Assembly: GCA_902609855.1 (NCBI GenBank)
Contig: CACLTL010000002.1
Coordinates: 109,263 to 173,262 of the forward strand
Source: an uncultured Pelagibacteraceae bacterium
GTDB taxonomy: Bacteria > Pseudomonadota > Alphaproteobacteria > Pelagibacterales > Pelagibacteraceae
DNA length: 64,000 nucleotides
Direction of reading: 5' to 3'
Shown here: positions 1-10,328 of the stretch, in pieces
Layout: every line of letters begins with the position of its first letter
Numbering within the stretch: position 1 is the first letter of the stretch
Translations under genes and position numbers: made by a program
The notes under the pieces: model-generated
Seen by the model: the letters and a program-made list of their open reading frames with translations, nothing else
The model's database searches: none
What the model was told of the DNA's origin: nothing

Positions 1-1543
1 TAATAATTAACTCTTTTTCGCCTCCGGCTGTGAGAGAAGATATAAGGTCACTTTTTAATTTTTCGTTTTTATCTGTAAGAAATTCTATTTCTGACAATTC
101 TTCTACTTTTTTTGAGGCTATCTCAATATAATTTAAAATTATAAATAATATAGAAAACTCAATTATCTGAATTTTTGATAAATCTTTCTTTTTTTGATGC
201 AAAATTTTCGTCTCTTTGAGAATTCGATAGTCATTGTTCTTTTTATATTTAGTAAATCTGTAATTTTGTTTGGATGATTGAATTGGAGTTAATTTTCTTA
301 ATTTCTCTAAAAAATCCTCCAAAACATATTTTTTTAATGTTTCATCATTAATTGAGTATGAGAGGTTTTTAATTTCTTTTTCAAATTTAGAGATCTCATA
401 AGGGTTATTTTGATCTATTTTATTTAGGTGATAATTCCAAATAAAAGATTGAATAATTATTTTTTCCTTAAGTAAATTTAATAAGCCGTTTTTGCCTTTT
501 TTCTTGATGTAATCATCAGGGTCAAAGCCATTCGGCATTATTGAAAAATAAATTTTATTTTTATCATTTAAAAGCGGAAATAATTTTTCTGCAATTCTCA
601 AAGCAGCTTTTTGTCCACTTTCATCACCATCTAAGCAAATTATAGGGTTAGAAAAAAATTTCCAGATTAAGCTAATTTGTCTCTCAGTTAATGCAGTGCC
701 TGAATTTGCTATAACATTCTTAATTCCAGACGCGTAAACACTTACAACATCCATGTAACCCTCTACAATTAAAACTTCATCTGTCTCAGATCTTAAATCT
801 TTAGCTTTATCTAAATTAAAAATCATGTTTCCTTTTTTGTAAAATTCTGTTTCTGGAGAATTAATATATTTAGCTAACTTTCCTTCACGAATAACCCTTC
901 CACCTAAAGCTATAGTATCTCCTGTGATATTATTAACAGGAAATATAATTCTTGAATTAAATCGGTCAGTATATTTTCCAGATTTATCATTTTTATAATA
1001 AAGTCCGGTAAGATTTATTTCTTCTTCAGAATATTTTTTTTTTAACTCTTCGTAAAAATTGTTTTGCCATGGTACGTAACCTAATTTAAATTCTTCAATA
1101 ATATTTTTTTTTAATCCTCTTCTTGAAAGATAATCTAGAGCTTCTTTATTATCTAAACTGAATAATTTCTGACTAAAGTAATTTGTATAATCTCTAAAAA
1201 TATTTTTATAAGTTTGATATCTAGTATCTTTTTTTTGATCAAAGTTAGAAAATCTATAAGGCTGCATTCCTGCTTCTGCAGCAAGAGTTCTTACAGCTTC
1301 TCCAAAACCTATAGATTTTGTTTTCATTAAAAAATCAAAAATGTTTCCATGCTCACCGCTACTAAAACAGTGGTAAAATTCCTTTTCATCATTCACAGTA
1401 AATGATGGACTTTTTTCATTCTTAAAAGGTGAAAGACCAATAAACTCTTTTCCTCTTTTTTTTAATTGAACCGTTTTTCCTATAACTTGGGAAACTTTTA
1501 ATCTCAATTTTATTTCATCAAGATATTCTTTTGGATATTTCAT
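1..1543 (-). CDS. dnaG: DNA primase DnaG (C-terminus beyond window)
   Basis: Primase that lays RNA primers for replication. The ATG lies at 1543 and the reading frame runs off the left edge, so about 514 N-terminal residues are visible. The N-terminal zinc-ribbon fold is recognisable (GLSPFKNEKSPSF at about 36-48, then YHCFSSG at 57-63), but three of the four usual ligands are replaced: Ser38, Lys41 and Ser62, with only Cys59 left. From memory this is common in alphaproteobacterial primases. The TOPRIM motif EGYMDV is near residue 258, followed by a catalytic-core LDGDESG segment. The YqeY gene lies directly upstream with its stop touching the dnaG start, the usual yqeY-dnaG pairing. Confidence 0.95.
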   Translation of the reverse strand, partial: MKYPKEYLDEIKLRLKVSQVIGKTVQLKKRGKEFIGLSPFKNEKSPSFTVNDEKEFYHCFSSGEHGNIFDFLMKTKSIGFGEAVRTLAAEAGMQPYRFSNFDQKKDTRYQTYKNIFRDYTNYFSQKLFSLDNKEALDYLSRRGLKKNIIEEFKLGYVPWQNNFYEELKKKYSEEEINLTGLYYKNDKSGKYTDRFNSRIIFPVNNITGDTIALGGRVIREGKLAKYINSPETEFYKKGNMIFNLDKAKDLRSETDEVLIVEGYMDVVSVYASGIKNVIANSGTALTERQISLIWKFFSNPIICLDGDESGQKAALRIAEKLFPLLNDKNKIYFSIMPNGFDPDDYIKKKGKNGLLNLLKEKIIIQSFIWNYHLNKIDQNNPYEISKFEKEIKNLSYSINDETLKKYVLEDFLEKLRKLTPIQSSKQNYRFTKYKKNNDYRILKETKILHQKKKDLSKIQIIEFSILFIILNYIEIASKKVEELSEIEFLTDKNEKLKSDLISSLTAGGEKELII

Positions 1544-1999
1544 CTAATTTAAAAGTTGTTTTATGATTATGCTGACTTTCGAAAAATCAAGGGTATCTGC
1601 ATGTTTTGATTTTAATACTCCCATGACTTTACCCATATCTTTCATGGAGGATGCTCCAGAGGATTTTATGGCTTCCTGACATATCTTTTTTGTCTCCTCT
1701 TCGCCAAGTTGTTTTGGCAAAAAAGCGTTAATTACTTTTATTTCTTTTGTTTCATTCTCTAGAAGCTCATTACGACCTGCCTTTTTATAAACTTCACAAG
1801 ACTCATTTCTTTGTTTTATCATTTTTTTCAAAATTGCCATTATATCGCTATCAGACATTTCTTTTTGACCCTTTGTTCGATAAGCGATCTCAGCATCTTT
1901 AATAGCTGAAACTACTAGCCTAAGGGTTGGGTAGGTATTTTTATCCTTGGTCTTAAGTGCTTCGTTAAGTTTTTCTTCAATTTGCTTTTTTAGAGACAT
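1544..1999 (-). CDS. GatB/YqeY domain protein
   Basis: A 151-residue protein of the GatB/YqeY family, which shares the tRNA-binding tail domain of the amidotransferase subunit GatB. Its own function is not established. It begins MSLKKQIEEKLNEALK and carries the family core (RNESCEVYKKAGR at about 64-76 and the late GKVMGVLKSK segment). The length is the normal one for a stand-alone YqeY. It ends exactly where dnaG begins, so the two are almost surely one transcript. Confidence 0.9.
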   Translation of the reverse strand: MSLKKQIEEKLNEALKTKDKNTYPTLRLVVSAIKDAEIAYRTKGQKEMSDSDIMAILKKMIKQRNESCEVYKKAGRNELLENETKEIKVINAFLPKQLGEEETKKICQEAIKSSGASSMKDMGKVMGVLKSKHADTLDFSKVSIIIKQLLN

Positions 2000-2051
2000 T
2001 TTTTTTAAATTATTTTAATCACAATTCATATCTAAAATAAAAAGAACTTTC

Positions 2052-2080
2052 TTGACGATTTAATTACTATTTCATATGTT
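2052..2080 (+). promoter_or_regulatory. Predicted sigma70 promoter of carAB
   Basis: TTGACG at 2052-2057 and TATGTT at 2075-2080 are separated by 17 bases, upstream of carA in the 123-base gap between two divergent genes. The predicted transcript would start near 2087, giving a leader of about 36 bases before the TTG start codon. Sequence match only. Confidence 0.5.
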
Positions 2081-2122
2081 GCGCAAAATCATGTTTATAA
2101 GTTTTTTACTTTAACTCATGAG

Positions 2123-3331
2123 TTGTATTTGAAACCTTTTATTCAAAATATAAACTCAAATAAAAATCTTAATGAGATCGATTCCACTGCTATTTTAATA
2201 CTACAAAACGGTAAATTTTTTAAAGGTTTAGGTCTTGGCTTTCAAGGGACTGCTACAGGTGAAGTATGTTTCAACACCTCAATTACTGGGTATCAAGAAA
2301 TAATATCGGATCCTTCTTATGCTGACCAAATTATAAATTTTACATTTCCACATGTTGGAAATGTAGGAACCAATAAAGAAGATCATGAATCTAATAAAAT
2401 TTGGACTAAAGGAGTAATTATAAATTCTGAGATTACAAGTCCTTCTAACTATAGGGCGCTTAAAAGCTTAGATGAATGGTTAAAAAAAAATAAAATTATA
2501 GGTATCACTGGTATTGATACAAGAAATCTCACGAATTTTATTAGAGATAAAGGGGCTCCCAAAGGGACGATAGCTTACTCAAAGAAAAACAAATTTAATA
2601 TAAAAAAACTCCTTAGGCAGACACAAAAATGGAGTGGCTTAAAAAATTTAGATTTGGCGCAAAAGGTCTCTACAAAAAAAAATTATACTTGGAAAGGTTA
2701 TAGAACTTGGGAAAAAGAATCAGGCTATGTAAAAAATAATAAAAAAAACTTTCATGTTGTTGCAATAGATTATGGAATTAAAAAAAATATTTTAAGGTAT
2801 TTTTCAGACTTTAATTGTAGAGTTACAGTGGTTTCTTGTAAAACATTAGTAGCAGATATTATTAAATTAAAACCAAACGGAATTTTTTTATCCAACGGGC
2901 CAGGTGATCCAGCAGCCACAGGTAAATATGCTATACCTGTTGTTAAAGAACTAATTAAAGAAAATCTACCTGTATTTGGTATTTGTCTTGGTCATCAAAT
3001 TCTTGCTTTAGCTTTAGGTGCAAAAACAAAAAAAATGAACCTAGGCCATAGAGGTGCAAATCATCCAGTTAAAAATTTAATCAATGGGAAAGTAGAAATT
3101 ACTAGTCAAAATCATGGTTTCGAAGTTGTAAGAAGCAGTTTGAAAAAGAATGTGCAAATTACTCATCAATCTCTTTTCGATAATAGTATTGAGGGAATTA
3201 AATTGAAAAATAAACCCGTTTATTCTGTACAGTATCATCCAGAGTCTAATCCAGGTCCACAAGATAGTGTTTATTTATTTGAAGAATTTATAAAAAGTAT
3301 GAAAAAAAATGCCAAAAAGAAAAGATATTAA
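2123..3331 (+). CDS. carA: Carbamoyl-phosphate synthase small subunit
   Basis: The glutaminase subunit of carbamoyl-phosphate synthetase; it releases ammonia from glutamine for pyrimidine and arginine synthesis. 402 residues. The N-terminal CPSase domain ([19 protein letters not shown]) is followed by a class I amidotransferase domain with the nucleophile in FGICLGHQ (Cys near residue 289) and the HPES His/Glu pair near 371. No ATG is available before the conserved core, and an upstream ATG at 2118 hits a stop after four codons, so the start is TTG at 2123. The gene overlaps carB by 23 bases. Confidence 0.96.
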   Translation: MYLKPFIQNINSNKNLNEIDSTAILILQNGKFFKGLGLGFQGTATGEVCFNTSITGYQEIISDPSYADQIINFTFPHVGNVGTNKEDHESNKIWTKGVIINSEITSPSNYRALKSLDEWLKKNKIIGITGIDTRNLTNFIRDKGAPKGTIAYSKKNKFNIKKLLRQTQKWSGLKNLDLAQKVSTKKNYTWKGYRTWEKESGYVKNNKKNFHVVAIDYGIKKNILRYFSDFNCRVTVVSCKTLVADIIKLKPNGIFLSNGPGDPAATGKYAIPVVKELIKENLPVFGICLGHQILALALGAKTKKMNLGHRGANHPVKNLINGKVEITSQNHGFEVVRSSLKKNVQITHQSLFDNSIEGIKLKNKPVYSVQYHPESNPGPQDSVYLFEEFIKSMKKNAKKKRY

Positions 3332-6300
3332 AAAAATTTTAGTTGTCGGAGCTGGCCCTATTATTATTGGACAAGCTTGCGAATTTGATTACTCAGGAAC
3401 TCAAGCGTGCAAAGCATTAAAGGATGAGGGCTTCAAAGTAATATTAATTAATTCTAATCCCGCAACTATAATGACAGATCCAGATGTTGCAGATAAAACT
3501 TATATTGAACCTATTACAATAGAAGTACTTGAAAAAATTTTAATAAAAGAAAAACCTGATGCAATATTACCAACCATGGGTGGTCAAACAGCATTAAATT
3601 TAGCAATGGAGGCTGAAAAAAAGGGAATTCTAAAAAAATATAAAATTGAACTGATAGGAGCTAATTCAAAAGCAATATCCAATGCTGAAGATAGAAAAAA
3701 ATTTAGGAAAAATATGATCGAAATTGGTTTAGACCTTCCTAAATCAAAAATTGTAAATAATTTTAATCAGTCTACTAAAGTATTAAATCAGATCGGGTTA
3801 CCTGCAATAATTAGACCTGCTTTCACTCTTGGAGGATTAGGTGGTGGTATCGCCAAAAATAAAAAAGAGTTTTTTAAAATAATAAAGAGTGGACTCCATG
3901 AGTCACCTGTAAATCAAGTTTTAGTAGAAGAGTGTCTGGAGGGCTGGAAAGAATTTGAGATGGAAGTAGTTAGAGATAAAAATGATAACTGCATTATTAT
4001 TTGCTCAATTGAAAACGTAGATCCAATGGGCATCCATACTGGAGACTCTGTTACAATCGCGCCTGCACTAACTTTAACTGATAAAGAGTATCAAGTCATG
4101 AGAAACGCTTCTATAGCTTGCTTAAGAAAAATAGGAGTAGAAACGGGGGGATCTAACGTCCAATTTGCAATAAATCCAAAAAATGGAAGAATGGTAATTA
4201 TTGAGATGAATCCAAGAGTTTCAAGATCATCTGCTTTAGCTTCTAAAGCAACTGGATTTCCAATAGCAAAAGTAGCTGCAAAACTAGCAATTGGATATAC
4301 TTTAGATGAATTAAAAAATGAAATTACAAAAGTAACGCCTGCTTCTTTTGAACCTACAATAGACTATGTTGTAACAAAAATTCCAAGATTTACCTTTGAA
4401 AAATTCTCAACTTCAGCAGCAGTCTTGGGCACATCAATGAAATCTGTAGGTGAAGCTATGGCGATAGGCAGAAACTTTAAAGAGTCTTTACAAAAAGCAT
4501 TGGTTTCTTTGGAGACAGGTTTCTCAGGTTTAGATCAAATATTTAATCTTAATAAAGAAAAAATTGAGAAGAAACTTAAAGATAATATTCCTAATAAAAT
4601 TTTGCTTGTTGCAGAAGCAATTAGAAAAAAAATCAATTTAAATAAAATACATAAACTCTCAAAAATAGACCCTTGGTTTTTAAGTCAAATAAAAGAAATT
4701 GTAGATAACGAAATTAAAATTAAGAAAAAAGGTCTTCCAAAAAATTTCAATGAGTTTAATTACATTAAATCAATCGGGTTTTCTGATAAAAAATTATCTG
4801 AACTTACAAATGTTTCAGAAACATTAATCAGAAAGAAAAGAACTGCATTAAAAATTTTACCTGTTTATAAAAAAGTAGATACTTGTGCTGCAGAATTTAA
4901 ATCTTTTACTCCATATATGTACTCTACTTATCAAAGAAATTTCTCATCTTATACAGAATGTGAGTCCGAACCTTCTAGTAGAAATAAAATAATAATACTT
5001 GGCGGAGGTCCAAACAGAATTGGTCAAGGTATCGAGTTTGATTATTGCTGTTGCCAAGCTAGTTTTGCTCTCAAAGAGGCTAAATATGAAACAATTATGG
5101 TTAATTGTAATCCAGAAACTGTATCAACAGATTACGATACGAGTGATAGATTGTATTTTGAACCTTTAATTGATGAATACGTTTTCAATATTATAAAAAA
5201 AGAGAAATCAAAAGGTAATGTAAAAGGTGTAATTACACAATTTGGGGGTCAAACCCCTATAAAACTTGCAAAATTTTTGCACGAAAATAAACTTCCAATT
5301 TTAGGTACTCAATATACTTCAATTGATCTTGCTGAAGATAGAGATAGATTTAGAAATCTTTTAAATAAATTAAAATTAAATCAAGCTGAGAGCGGTATTG
5401 CAAAAACTTTTCCTCAAGCAATTAAGATAGCTGATAAAATAGGTTTACCTTTAATGGTAAGGCCCTCATACGTACTAGGTGGAAGAGCTATGGAAATAGT
5501 TCATGAAAAAAGCCAGCTTAAGAATTTTGTTAAAGAAGCATTTAAAGTTGCAGAAAAAAATCCGATCTTAATTGATAAATTTATTGATAATGCAATGGAA
5601 GTTGATGTTGATGCTATTTCAGACGGGAAAAATGTTTTCGTAGCTGGTATCATGCAGCACATAGAGGAAGCTGGTATACACTCAGGTGACTCTGCGTGCA
5701 GTCTACCGCCAGTATCGATTAAATCTTTTTTAATTAAGGAAATAGAAAATCAAACAAAAAAATTAGCTTTGGCTTTAAAGGTCAAAGGCTTCATGAATGT
5801 TCAATATGCAATTAAAAATGACAAAATTTATGTGATAGAAGTAAATCCAAGAGCTAGTAGAACTGTTCCGTTTGTCTCAAAAGCAAAAAATTTACCGCTC
5901 GCAAAGATAGCCTCTAGAGTTATGGCTGGAGAAAAATTAACTAAGTTCAGCTTGAAAAGTAAAACAAAAGATATGTTTGCGGTAAAAGAGGCTGTATTTC
6001 CTTTTAATAAATTTCCTAATAGCGATCTTTTACTTGGGCCAGAGATGAAGTCTACAGGTGAAGTAATGGGTTTTGATAAAAATTTTGGAATGGCTTTTGC
6101 TAAAAGCCAAATAGCAGCTTCAAATTCTCTTCCTAAAAAGGGTTTAGCTTTTATCTCTTTAAAAAATAGTCATAAAGAAGAAGGGGTACATTTAGCTAAG
6201 CAATTGGTTAAGTTAAACTTTAAACTTTGTGGAACTGGAGGCACTGCTGATTATATCAGTCAGCATGGAATCAAGTGTAAAAAAATAAACAAAGTAAATC

Positions 6301-6533
6301 AAGGATCTCCACATATTGTAGATGTTCTTAATGCTAAAAAAATAGCTTTGGTAATTAATACTGGAGGAGGAAATAGTGAGGCACAATTAAGCGATGCAGT
6401 AGCTTTGAGAAGAGCTACTTTGGCCAATAAAGTTCCATATTGTACTAATATGTCAACTGCTAAAGTTTGTTTGGAGGGAATAAAATCTCTAAAATTGAAA
6501 GATATTACTGTTACATCATTACAGGATATTTAA
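3309..6533 (+). CDS. carB: Carbamoyl-phosphate synthase large subunit
   Basis: The synthetase subunit of carbamoyl-phosphate synthetase: it activates bicarbonate, adds ammonia and phosphorylates carbamate. 1074 residues, full length. There are two homologous ATP-grasp halves, the first opening with [19 protein letters not shown] and the second with [18 protein letters not shown] near residue 560. A C-terminal MGS-like regulatory domain ([14 protein letters not shown]) starts around residue 940. It starts inside the end of carA and its TAA shares four bases (TTAA) with the stop of the convergent oxygenase gene. Confidence 0.98.
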   Translation: MPKRKDIKKILVVGAGPIIIGQACEFDYSGTQACKALKDEGFKVILINSNPATIMTDPDVADKTYIEPITIEVLEKILIKEKPDAILPTMGGQTALNLAMEAEKKGILKKYKIELIGANSKAISNAEDRKKFRKNMIEIGLDLPKSKIVNNFNQSTKVLNQIGLPAIIRPAFTLGGLGGGIAKNKKEFFKIIKSGLHESPVNQVLVEECLEGWKEFEMEVVRDKNDNCIIICSIENVDPMGIHTGDSVTIAPALTLTDKEYQVMRNASIACLRKIGVETGGSNVQFAINPKNGRMVIIEMNPRVSRSSALASKATGFPIAKVAAKLAIGYTLDELKNEITKVTPASFEPTIDYVVTKIPRFTFEKFSTSAAVLGTSMKSVGEAMAIGRNFKESLQKALVSLETGFSGLDQIFNLNKEKIEKKLKDNIPNKILLVAEAIRKKINLNKIHKLSKIDPWFLSQIKEIVDNEIKIKKKGLPKNFNEFNYIKSIGFSDKKLSELTNVSETLIRKKRTALKILPVYKKVDTCAAEFKSFTPYMYSTYQRNFSSYTECESEPSSRNKIIILGGGPNRIGQGIEFDYCCCQASFALKEAKYETIMVNCNPETVSTDYDTSDRLYFEPLIDEYVFNIIKKEKSKGNVKGVITQFGGQTPIKLAKFLHENKLPILGTQYTSIDLAEDRDRFRNLLNKLKLNQAESGIAKTFPQAIKIADKIGLPLMVRPSYVLGGRAMEIVHEKSQLKNFVKEAFKVAEKNPILIDKFIDNAMEVDVDAISDGKNVFVAGIMQHIEEAGIHSGDSACSLPPVSIKSFLIKEIENQTKKLALALKVKGFMNVQYAIKNDKIYVIEVNPRASRTVPFVSKAKNLPLAKIASRVMAGEKLTKFSLKSKTKDMFAVKEAVFPFNKFPNSDLLLGPEMKSTGEVMGFDKNFGMAFAKSQIAASNSLPKKGLAFISLKNSHKEEGVHLAKQLVKLNFKLCGTGGTADYISQHGIKCKKINKVNQGSPHIVDVLNAKKIALVINTGGGNSEAQLSDAVALRRATLANKVPYCTNMSTAKVCLEGIKSLKLKDITVTSLQDI

Positions 6534-7195
6534 CTTTTTACTTTCCAATCAGTCTCAAAAGTAACGTAATTTATTTGGATACATCTTCTTTCTTTTTTAA
6601 TCTCTTTTTTTTCCATTCCATGCCATGTATTTGGTCCACTAGTAAAAAAATATCCATAATTATGTTTATAAGGAACGGTTTTGACTTTATTTAATTTTGC
6701 ATCATAAAAATCAGTTCCTAAATTTTCTGACTCGTTATGTAAATTAACAAAAACTATTGAGGACATTAATTTCTCTTTTATATCACAATGAGGTTTCAGC
6801 CAAAAACCCTCACGGTCACAAATTACCTCTAGTCTCACATATGAATTACTTAAATCTTTTTCAATTAAAGAGCCTATTTTTTTATAAACTTCAGGTGATC
6901 TTAGTTCTTCAATAAAATTTGTTAGATAAGGAAATTTACTAGAGTTTTCTTTAGTAACATAGCATCTAAGTTTTTTTGCTTTTCCTCCATCTTTAATTCC
7001 AGCTCGAAAAGTCCCCTCTCCTCCATCTAAAGCTCTAGTGCCGTCATAATTCAAATTTTGCTTTTTAGGATCTGCAATTTCAGCACTGCAAATTTCATCA
7101 ATTGCATTTTGTGTCAATGGTTCATTGATTTCAAAGTGTTTAAAAGGGTCTGTAAATAATTTTGTTTTGCTTTCTAAAGATTTAAATAATTCCAT
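6530..7195 (-). CDS. 2OG-Fe(II) oxygenase family protein
   Basis: A 221-residue double-stranded-beta-helix oxygenase of unknown substrate. The iron triad can be read as His136 and Asp138 in PHCD and His192 in NTWHGM, with Arg203/204 as the likely 2-oxoglutarate anchor; this is the prolyl-hydroxylase-like arrangement. No signal peptide, so probably cytoplasmic. Its start overlaps the end of the upstream ELM1-family gene by 14 bases, so the two are translationally linked. Whether it modifies a protein, a sugar or a small molecule cannot be told from the sequence. Confidence 0.8.
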   Translation of the reverse strand: MELFKSLESKTKLFTDPFKHFEINEPLTQNAIDEICSAEIADPKKQNLNYDGTRALDGGEGTFRAGIKDGGKAKKLRCYVTKENSSKFPYLTNFIEELRSPEVYKKIGSLIEKDLSNSYVRLEVICDREGFWLKPHCDIKEKLMSSIVFVNLHNESENLGTDFYDAKLNKVKTVPYKHNYGYFFTSGPNTWHGMEKKEIKKERRCIQINYVTFETDWKVKS

Positions 7196-8135
7196 TTTTT
7201 TTCATCTTTGCTTTTACAATCGGTGCAATTCTGTTTACCTCATTTAATTTATTGTAACTCCAACTTTCAACTCTGTCTTCTAATTCTCTAGTTATACCTA
7301 AATCTCTCAATTGTGAATAAAATTTTTTAAATCTTCCATTTGGCTTTGAAGACTTCATCATCGCAATGTAAACAGGTTTTCCAGTCATAGCTGCCTCTGA
7401 GATCATAGACGTAGAGTCGCATGTTACAACTAAATAGTTCGAAATTGCTAATGCTGAGAGATAAGCCTTTTTATCAACTGATTTGACAACGTGATGGTCA
7501 ACATTGAATGTGTTAAAGGCTGCCTTTAAAATATTTTCAGATGTTCTATATGAAGGAATTACAATTATCTTAAATCTATCTGGGGTAAATAAGGTTTTAA
7601 CTTTGTTAAAAAGTTCATGAATTTGTTTTTCAGAATACTTGTAATATTTGTTTGGTCCGCCAATGATAAAAGCAACCAATTCTCTTTTCTTATCTTTTTC
7701 TATACCTAAATATAGAGAATTATCATTTATTTCTTTTTTATTTAAATAATGAATAGCTCCTGTGGTGTTAATTATATTTTCTCCTTTTAGATTGTCATGC
7801 TCTGGGCTCACTATGAGATCGAAGTTTTCAAAAGAAACTTTGGGGTCTTGAATGTGAATGTTAAAAATTTGGTTTCCTAATCTTTTTTTTAGAGCTATTG
7901 ATGGAATTACACTTTTTCTTCCACAGGATATAATAACTTTACAATCGCATACGAATTTATTTTTTACCAAATTTTCTGATATTGGGCTGATTTTTGGAGG
8001 AATAAAATTCCAAAAAGATTTTAATTCAATTTTTTGGTGTTTATAACTTAGGCCCAAAGCTTTAGCTAATCCTTCTACTTGACTAACCATACCGTGCATA
8101 CCTTGCGTTAAAAGAAGTGCTTTTAATTCTAACAT
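7182..8135 (-). CDS. ELM1-family (mitochondrial-fission ELM1-like) protein
   Basis: A 317-residue member of the family named after plant ELM1, which is common in alphaproteobacteria. The N-terminus has the family pattern (LLLTQGMHGMVSQVEGLAKALGL), followed by ISCGRKSVIPSIALKK, IQDPKVSFENFDLIVSPEHD, AFIIGGPNKYYKYS and a late VTCDSTSMISEAAMTGKPVY. The last two segments resemble the nucleotide-sugar-binding half of GT-B glycosyltransferases, so an envelope glycosyl-transfer role is a reasonable guess. The bacterial function is not established. It overlaps the oxygenase gene downstream and diverges from trxB. Confidence 0.8.
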   Translation of the reverse strand: MLELKALLLTQGMHGMVSQVEGLAKALGLSYKHQKIELKSFWNFIPPKISPISENLVKNKFVCDCKVIISCGRKSVIPSIALKKRLGNQIFNIHIQDPKVSFENFDLIVSPEHDNLKGENIINTTGAIHYLNKKEINDNSLYLGIEKDKKRELVAFIIGGPNKYYKYSEKQIHELFNKVKTLFTPDRFKIIVIPSYRTSENILKAAFNTFNVDHHVVKSVDKKAYLSALAISNYLVVTCDSTSMISEAAMTGKPVYIAMMKSSKPNGRFKKFYSQLRDLGITRELEDRVESWSYNKLNEVNRIAPIVKAKMKKNGII

Positions 8136-8159
8136 TAGTTACTATATAACCTTTACATT

Positions 8160-9110
8160 ATGAGTAATAAATCATCTAAACATACAAAAGTGTTAATTCT
8201 TGGATCTGGTCCAGCTGGCTATACAGCAGCTATTTATGCGGCTAGAGCTATGCTTAAACCAATACTTGTTCATGGATCACAACCTGGAGGACAATTAACT
8301 ACTACTACAGATGTTGAAAATTACCCTGGATACTCCAAAGTGATTCAAGGCCCATGGTTGATGGATGAAATGAAGGGCCAAGCCGAAGCTGTAGGTACTG
8401 AAATGATACAAGATCACATAAATAAAGTGGATTTATCTAAAAAACCTTTTGAAGCTATTGGAGACAGTGGTCAAATTTATACTGCAGATAGTTTTATAAT
8501 ATCTACTGGAGCACAAGCTCGTTGGTTAAATATAAAGTCTGAGCAAGAATTTAGAGGTTTTGGAGTTTCAGCATGTGCTACTTGTGACGGATTCTTCTTT
8601 AAAGATAAAGAGGTGGCTGTAGTAGGTGGTGGAAATGCTGCAGTTGAAGAAGCAATGTTTCTAACTAAGTTTGCTTCAAAAGTTTATCTAATCCATAGAA
8701 GGAATGAATTAAGAGCAGAAAAAATGCTTCAAGCAAAATTAAAAGCAAACAAAAAAATAGAAATTATTTGGGACAGCGTTGTTGAAGACGTATTAGGTAC
8801 AAAAGAGCCTAAAACTGTGAATGCATTAAAAATTAAAAATGTAAAAGATAATAAAGTTAAAGATCTTAAAGTTGACGGTTTATTTATTGCTATAGGTCAT
8901 GATCCAGCAACATCTTTGTTCAAAGATCAATTAAAAATGGATAAAGAAGGGTACCTTATAACTCAACCTGACTCGACGGCTACAAATATTCCAGGAGTGT
9001 TTGCGGCGGGTGATGTAAAAGACAAAATTTTTAGACAAGCTGTTACAGCTGCTGGTATGGGCTGTATGTCTGCACTTGAAGCTGAAAAATATTTGTCTGA
9101 GTCTAATTAA
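8160..9110 (+). CDS. trxB: Thioredoxin-disulfide reductase
   Basis: A flavoenzyme that passes electrons from NADPH to thioredoxin. 316 residues, normal length. The FAD-binding GSGPAGYTAAIYAAR lies at about 16-30, the redox pair Cys139/Cys142 in ACATCDG, the NADPH-binding GGGNAAVEEA near 163 and the C-terminal FAD motif GVFAAGDV near 285. A TATATA box at 8143-8148, only about 12 bases before the ATG, suggests a very short leader. It converges on the aminotransferase gene with an 8-base overlap. Confidence 0.95.
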   Translation: MSNKSSKHTKVLILGSGPAGYTAAIYAARAMLKPILVHGSQPGGQLTTTTDVENYPGYSKVIQGPWLMDEMKGQAEAVGTEMIQDHINKVDLSKKPFEAIGDSGQIYTADSFIISTGAQARWLNIKSEQEFRGFGVSACATCDGFFFKDKEVAVVGGGNAAVEEAMFLTKFASKVYLIHRRNELRAEKMLQAKLKANKKIEIIWDSVVEDVLGTKEPKTVNALKIKNVKDNKVKDLKVDGLFIAIGHDPATSLFKDQLKMDKEGYLITQPDSTATNIPGVFAAGDVKDKIFRQAVTAAGMGCMSALEAEKYLSESN

Positions 9111-10290
9111 GGCTATTACAAAAAGATTTAATTCTTTCCATTGCTTTCTTTAAATTATCCATTGATGTGGCATAAGATATTCTAAAGTAACCTTCTAATC
9201 CAAAAGCAGAACCTTGAACTACAGCTACCTCGGCTTTTTCTAATAACTTTTCTACAAAGTCTTTGTCAGATTTTAGTTTAGTTTTGTTGTTCAGTAATTT
9301 TTTGCAATTAGGAAAAACATAAAAAGCTCCTTCAGGGCTTAAACAACTTATACCTTTTATGTTATTTAAACTATCAACAACAAAATTTCTTCTTTCTTTA
9401 AAAGAATTTGATCTCTCTAAAATAAAGTCTTGTGTTCCGTTCAAAGCTTCTACCGCAGCTGCTTGGCTTATAGATGTGGGATTACTAGTTGATTGGGATT
9501 GAATTTTAGCCATCGCTTTGATGATTTCTTTTGGGCCCGCAGCATAACCTATCCTCCAACCAGTCATTGAGTAAGATTTACTCACTCCATTCATAGTTAA
9601 AGTTCTGCTTTTTAATTTTTCAATTTGGGCAATTGTAAAAAATTTAAAACCGTCATATGTAATATGTTCGTAAATATCATCGCTTAAAATATATAAATTT
9701 TTATATTTTATTAAAATCTTTGATAAAGCTATTATCTCATCTTTTGTATAGCCAGATCCTGTAGGGTTAGATGGAGAGTTTATAATTATCCATTTTGTTT
9801 TCTTTGAAACTGCCTTTTTTAATTTTTCTGGTGTTAATTTAAAATTATTTTTTTCATCACATTTAATTATTTTGGGTTTTCCCCCAGCTAACAAAACAAT
9901 GTCAGGATAAGAAACCCAATAAGGAGCTGGAATAATTACCTCGTCACCTTTATTTATCGTTGCCATAAAAGCGTTATATAAAACTTGCTTTCCACCAGTT
10001 CCAACTGAAATTTGATCAAGCTCATATGATAAATCATTTTCTCTAGAAAATTTTGCCTGGATAGCTTTTTTTAACGCCGGGGTTCCATCCACTGCAGTAT
10101 ATTTCGTATCGCCTTTTCTAATCGCTTCGATTGCTGCTTCTTTAATATTATCTGGAGTATCAAAATCAGGCTCTCCAGCACCTAAACCTATTACATCCTT
10201 TCCAGCAGCTCTCATTTCTCTAGCTTTTGAGGTAACTGCTATTGTAGGCGACGGTTTTATACGTTTTAAACTATTGGAAACTATGCTCAT
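9103..10290 (-). CDS. aatA: Aspartate aminotransferase (class I/II PLP enzyme)
   Basis: A PLP-dependent transaminase, 395 residues, of the subgroup Ib aspartate aminotransferases usual in alphaproteobacteria. Evidence: the opening RIKPSPTIAVTSKAREM, GLGAGEPDFDTP, NSPSNPTGSGY, the PLP lysine in SKSYSMTGWRIGY near 237, and a C-terminal RISYATSM arginine that binds the substrate carboxylate. It probably interconverts aspartate and oxaloacetate; members of this subgroup can also act on prephenate. Transcribed away from uvrB, with 38 bases between the start codons. Confidence 0.92.
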   Translation of the reverse strand: MSIVSNSLKRIKPSPTIAVTSKAREMRAAGKDVIGLGAGEPDFDTPDNIKEAAIEAIRKGDTKYTAVDGTPALKKAIQAKFSRENDLSYELDQISVGTGGKQVLYNAFMATINKGDEVIIPAPYWVSYPDIVLLAGGKPKIIKCDEKNNFKLTPEKLKKAVSKKTKWIIINSPSNPTGSGYTKDEIIALSKILIKYKNLYILSDDIYEHITYDGFKFFTIAQIEKLKSRTLTMNGVSKSYSMTGWRIGYAAGPKEIIKAMAKIQSQSTSNPTSISQAAAVEALNGTQDFILERSNSFKERRNFVVDSLNNIKGISCLSPEGAFYVFPNCKKLLNNKTKLKSDKDFVEKLLEKAEVAVVQGSAFGLEGYFRISYATSMDNLKKAMERIKSFCNSLN

Positions 10291-10303
10291 TGAAATTTAT
10301 AAT
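10274..10303 (+). promoter_or_regulatory. Predicted sigma70 promoter of uvrB
   Basis: TTGGAA at 10274-10279 and a consensus TATAAT at 10298-10303, 18 bases apart; a second TATAAT overlaps at 10303-10308. uvrB starts at 10329, so the leader would be about 15-20 bases. The -35 half lies inside the 5' end of the divergent aminotransferase gene. I saw no alphaproteobacterial LexA box (GTTC-N7-GTTC) next to it. Confidence 0.45.
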
Positions 10304-10328
10304 ATAATTAATTTATTATTAACACAAA

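Noticed and set aside
2100..2125. ATG at 2118 as the carA start
   Set aside because: It is in another frame and meets TGA after four codons; the TTG at 2123 is in the carA frame.
3077..3262. Open frame of 61 codons opposite carA, and similar frames opposite most large genes
   Set aside because: They are shadows of strongly conserved coding sequence on the other strand, lack any recognisable family and have no ribosome-binding site. I left out all of this kind, for example 11435-11617, 23479-23799, 42309-42617 and 48848-49177.
6467..6694. Plus-strand 75-codon frame spanning the carB end and the oxygenase 3' end
   Set aside because: It overlaps two convergent genes with clear families and its translation is Phe/Ile-rich noise.
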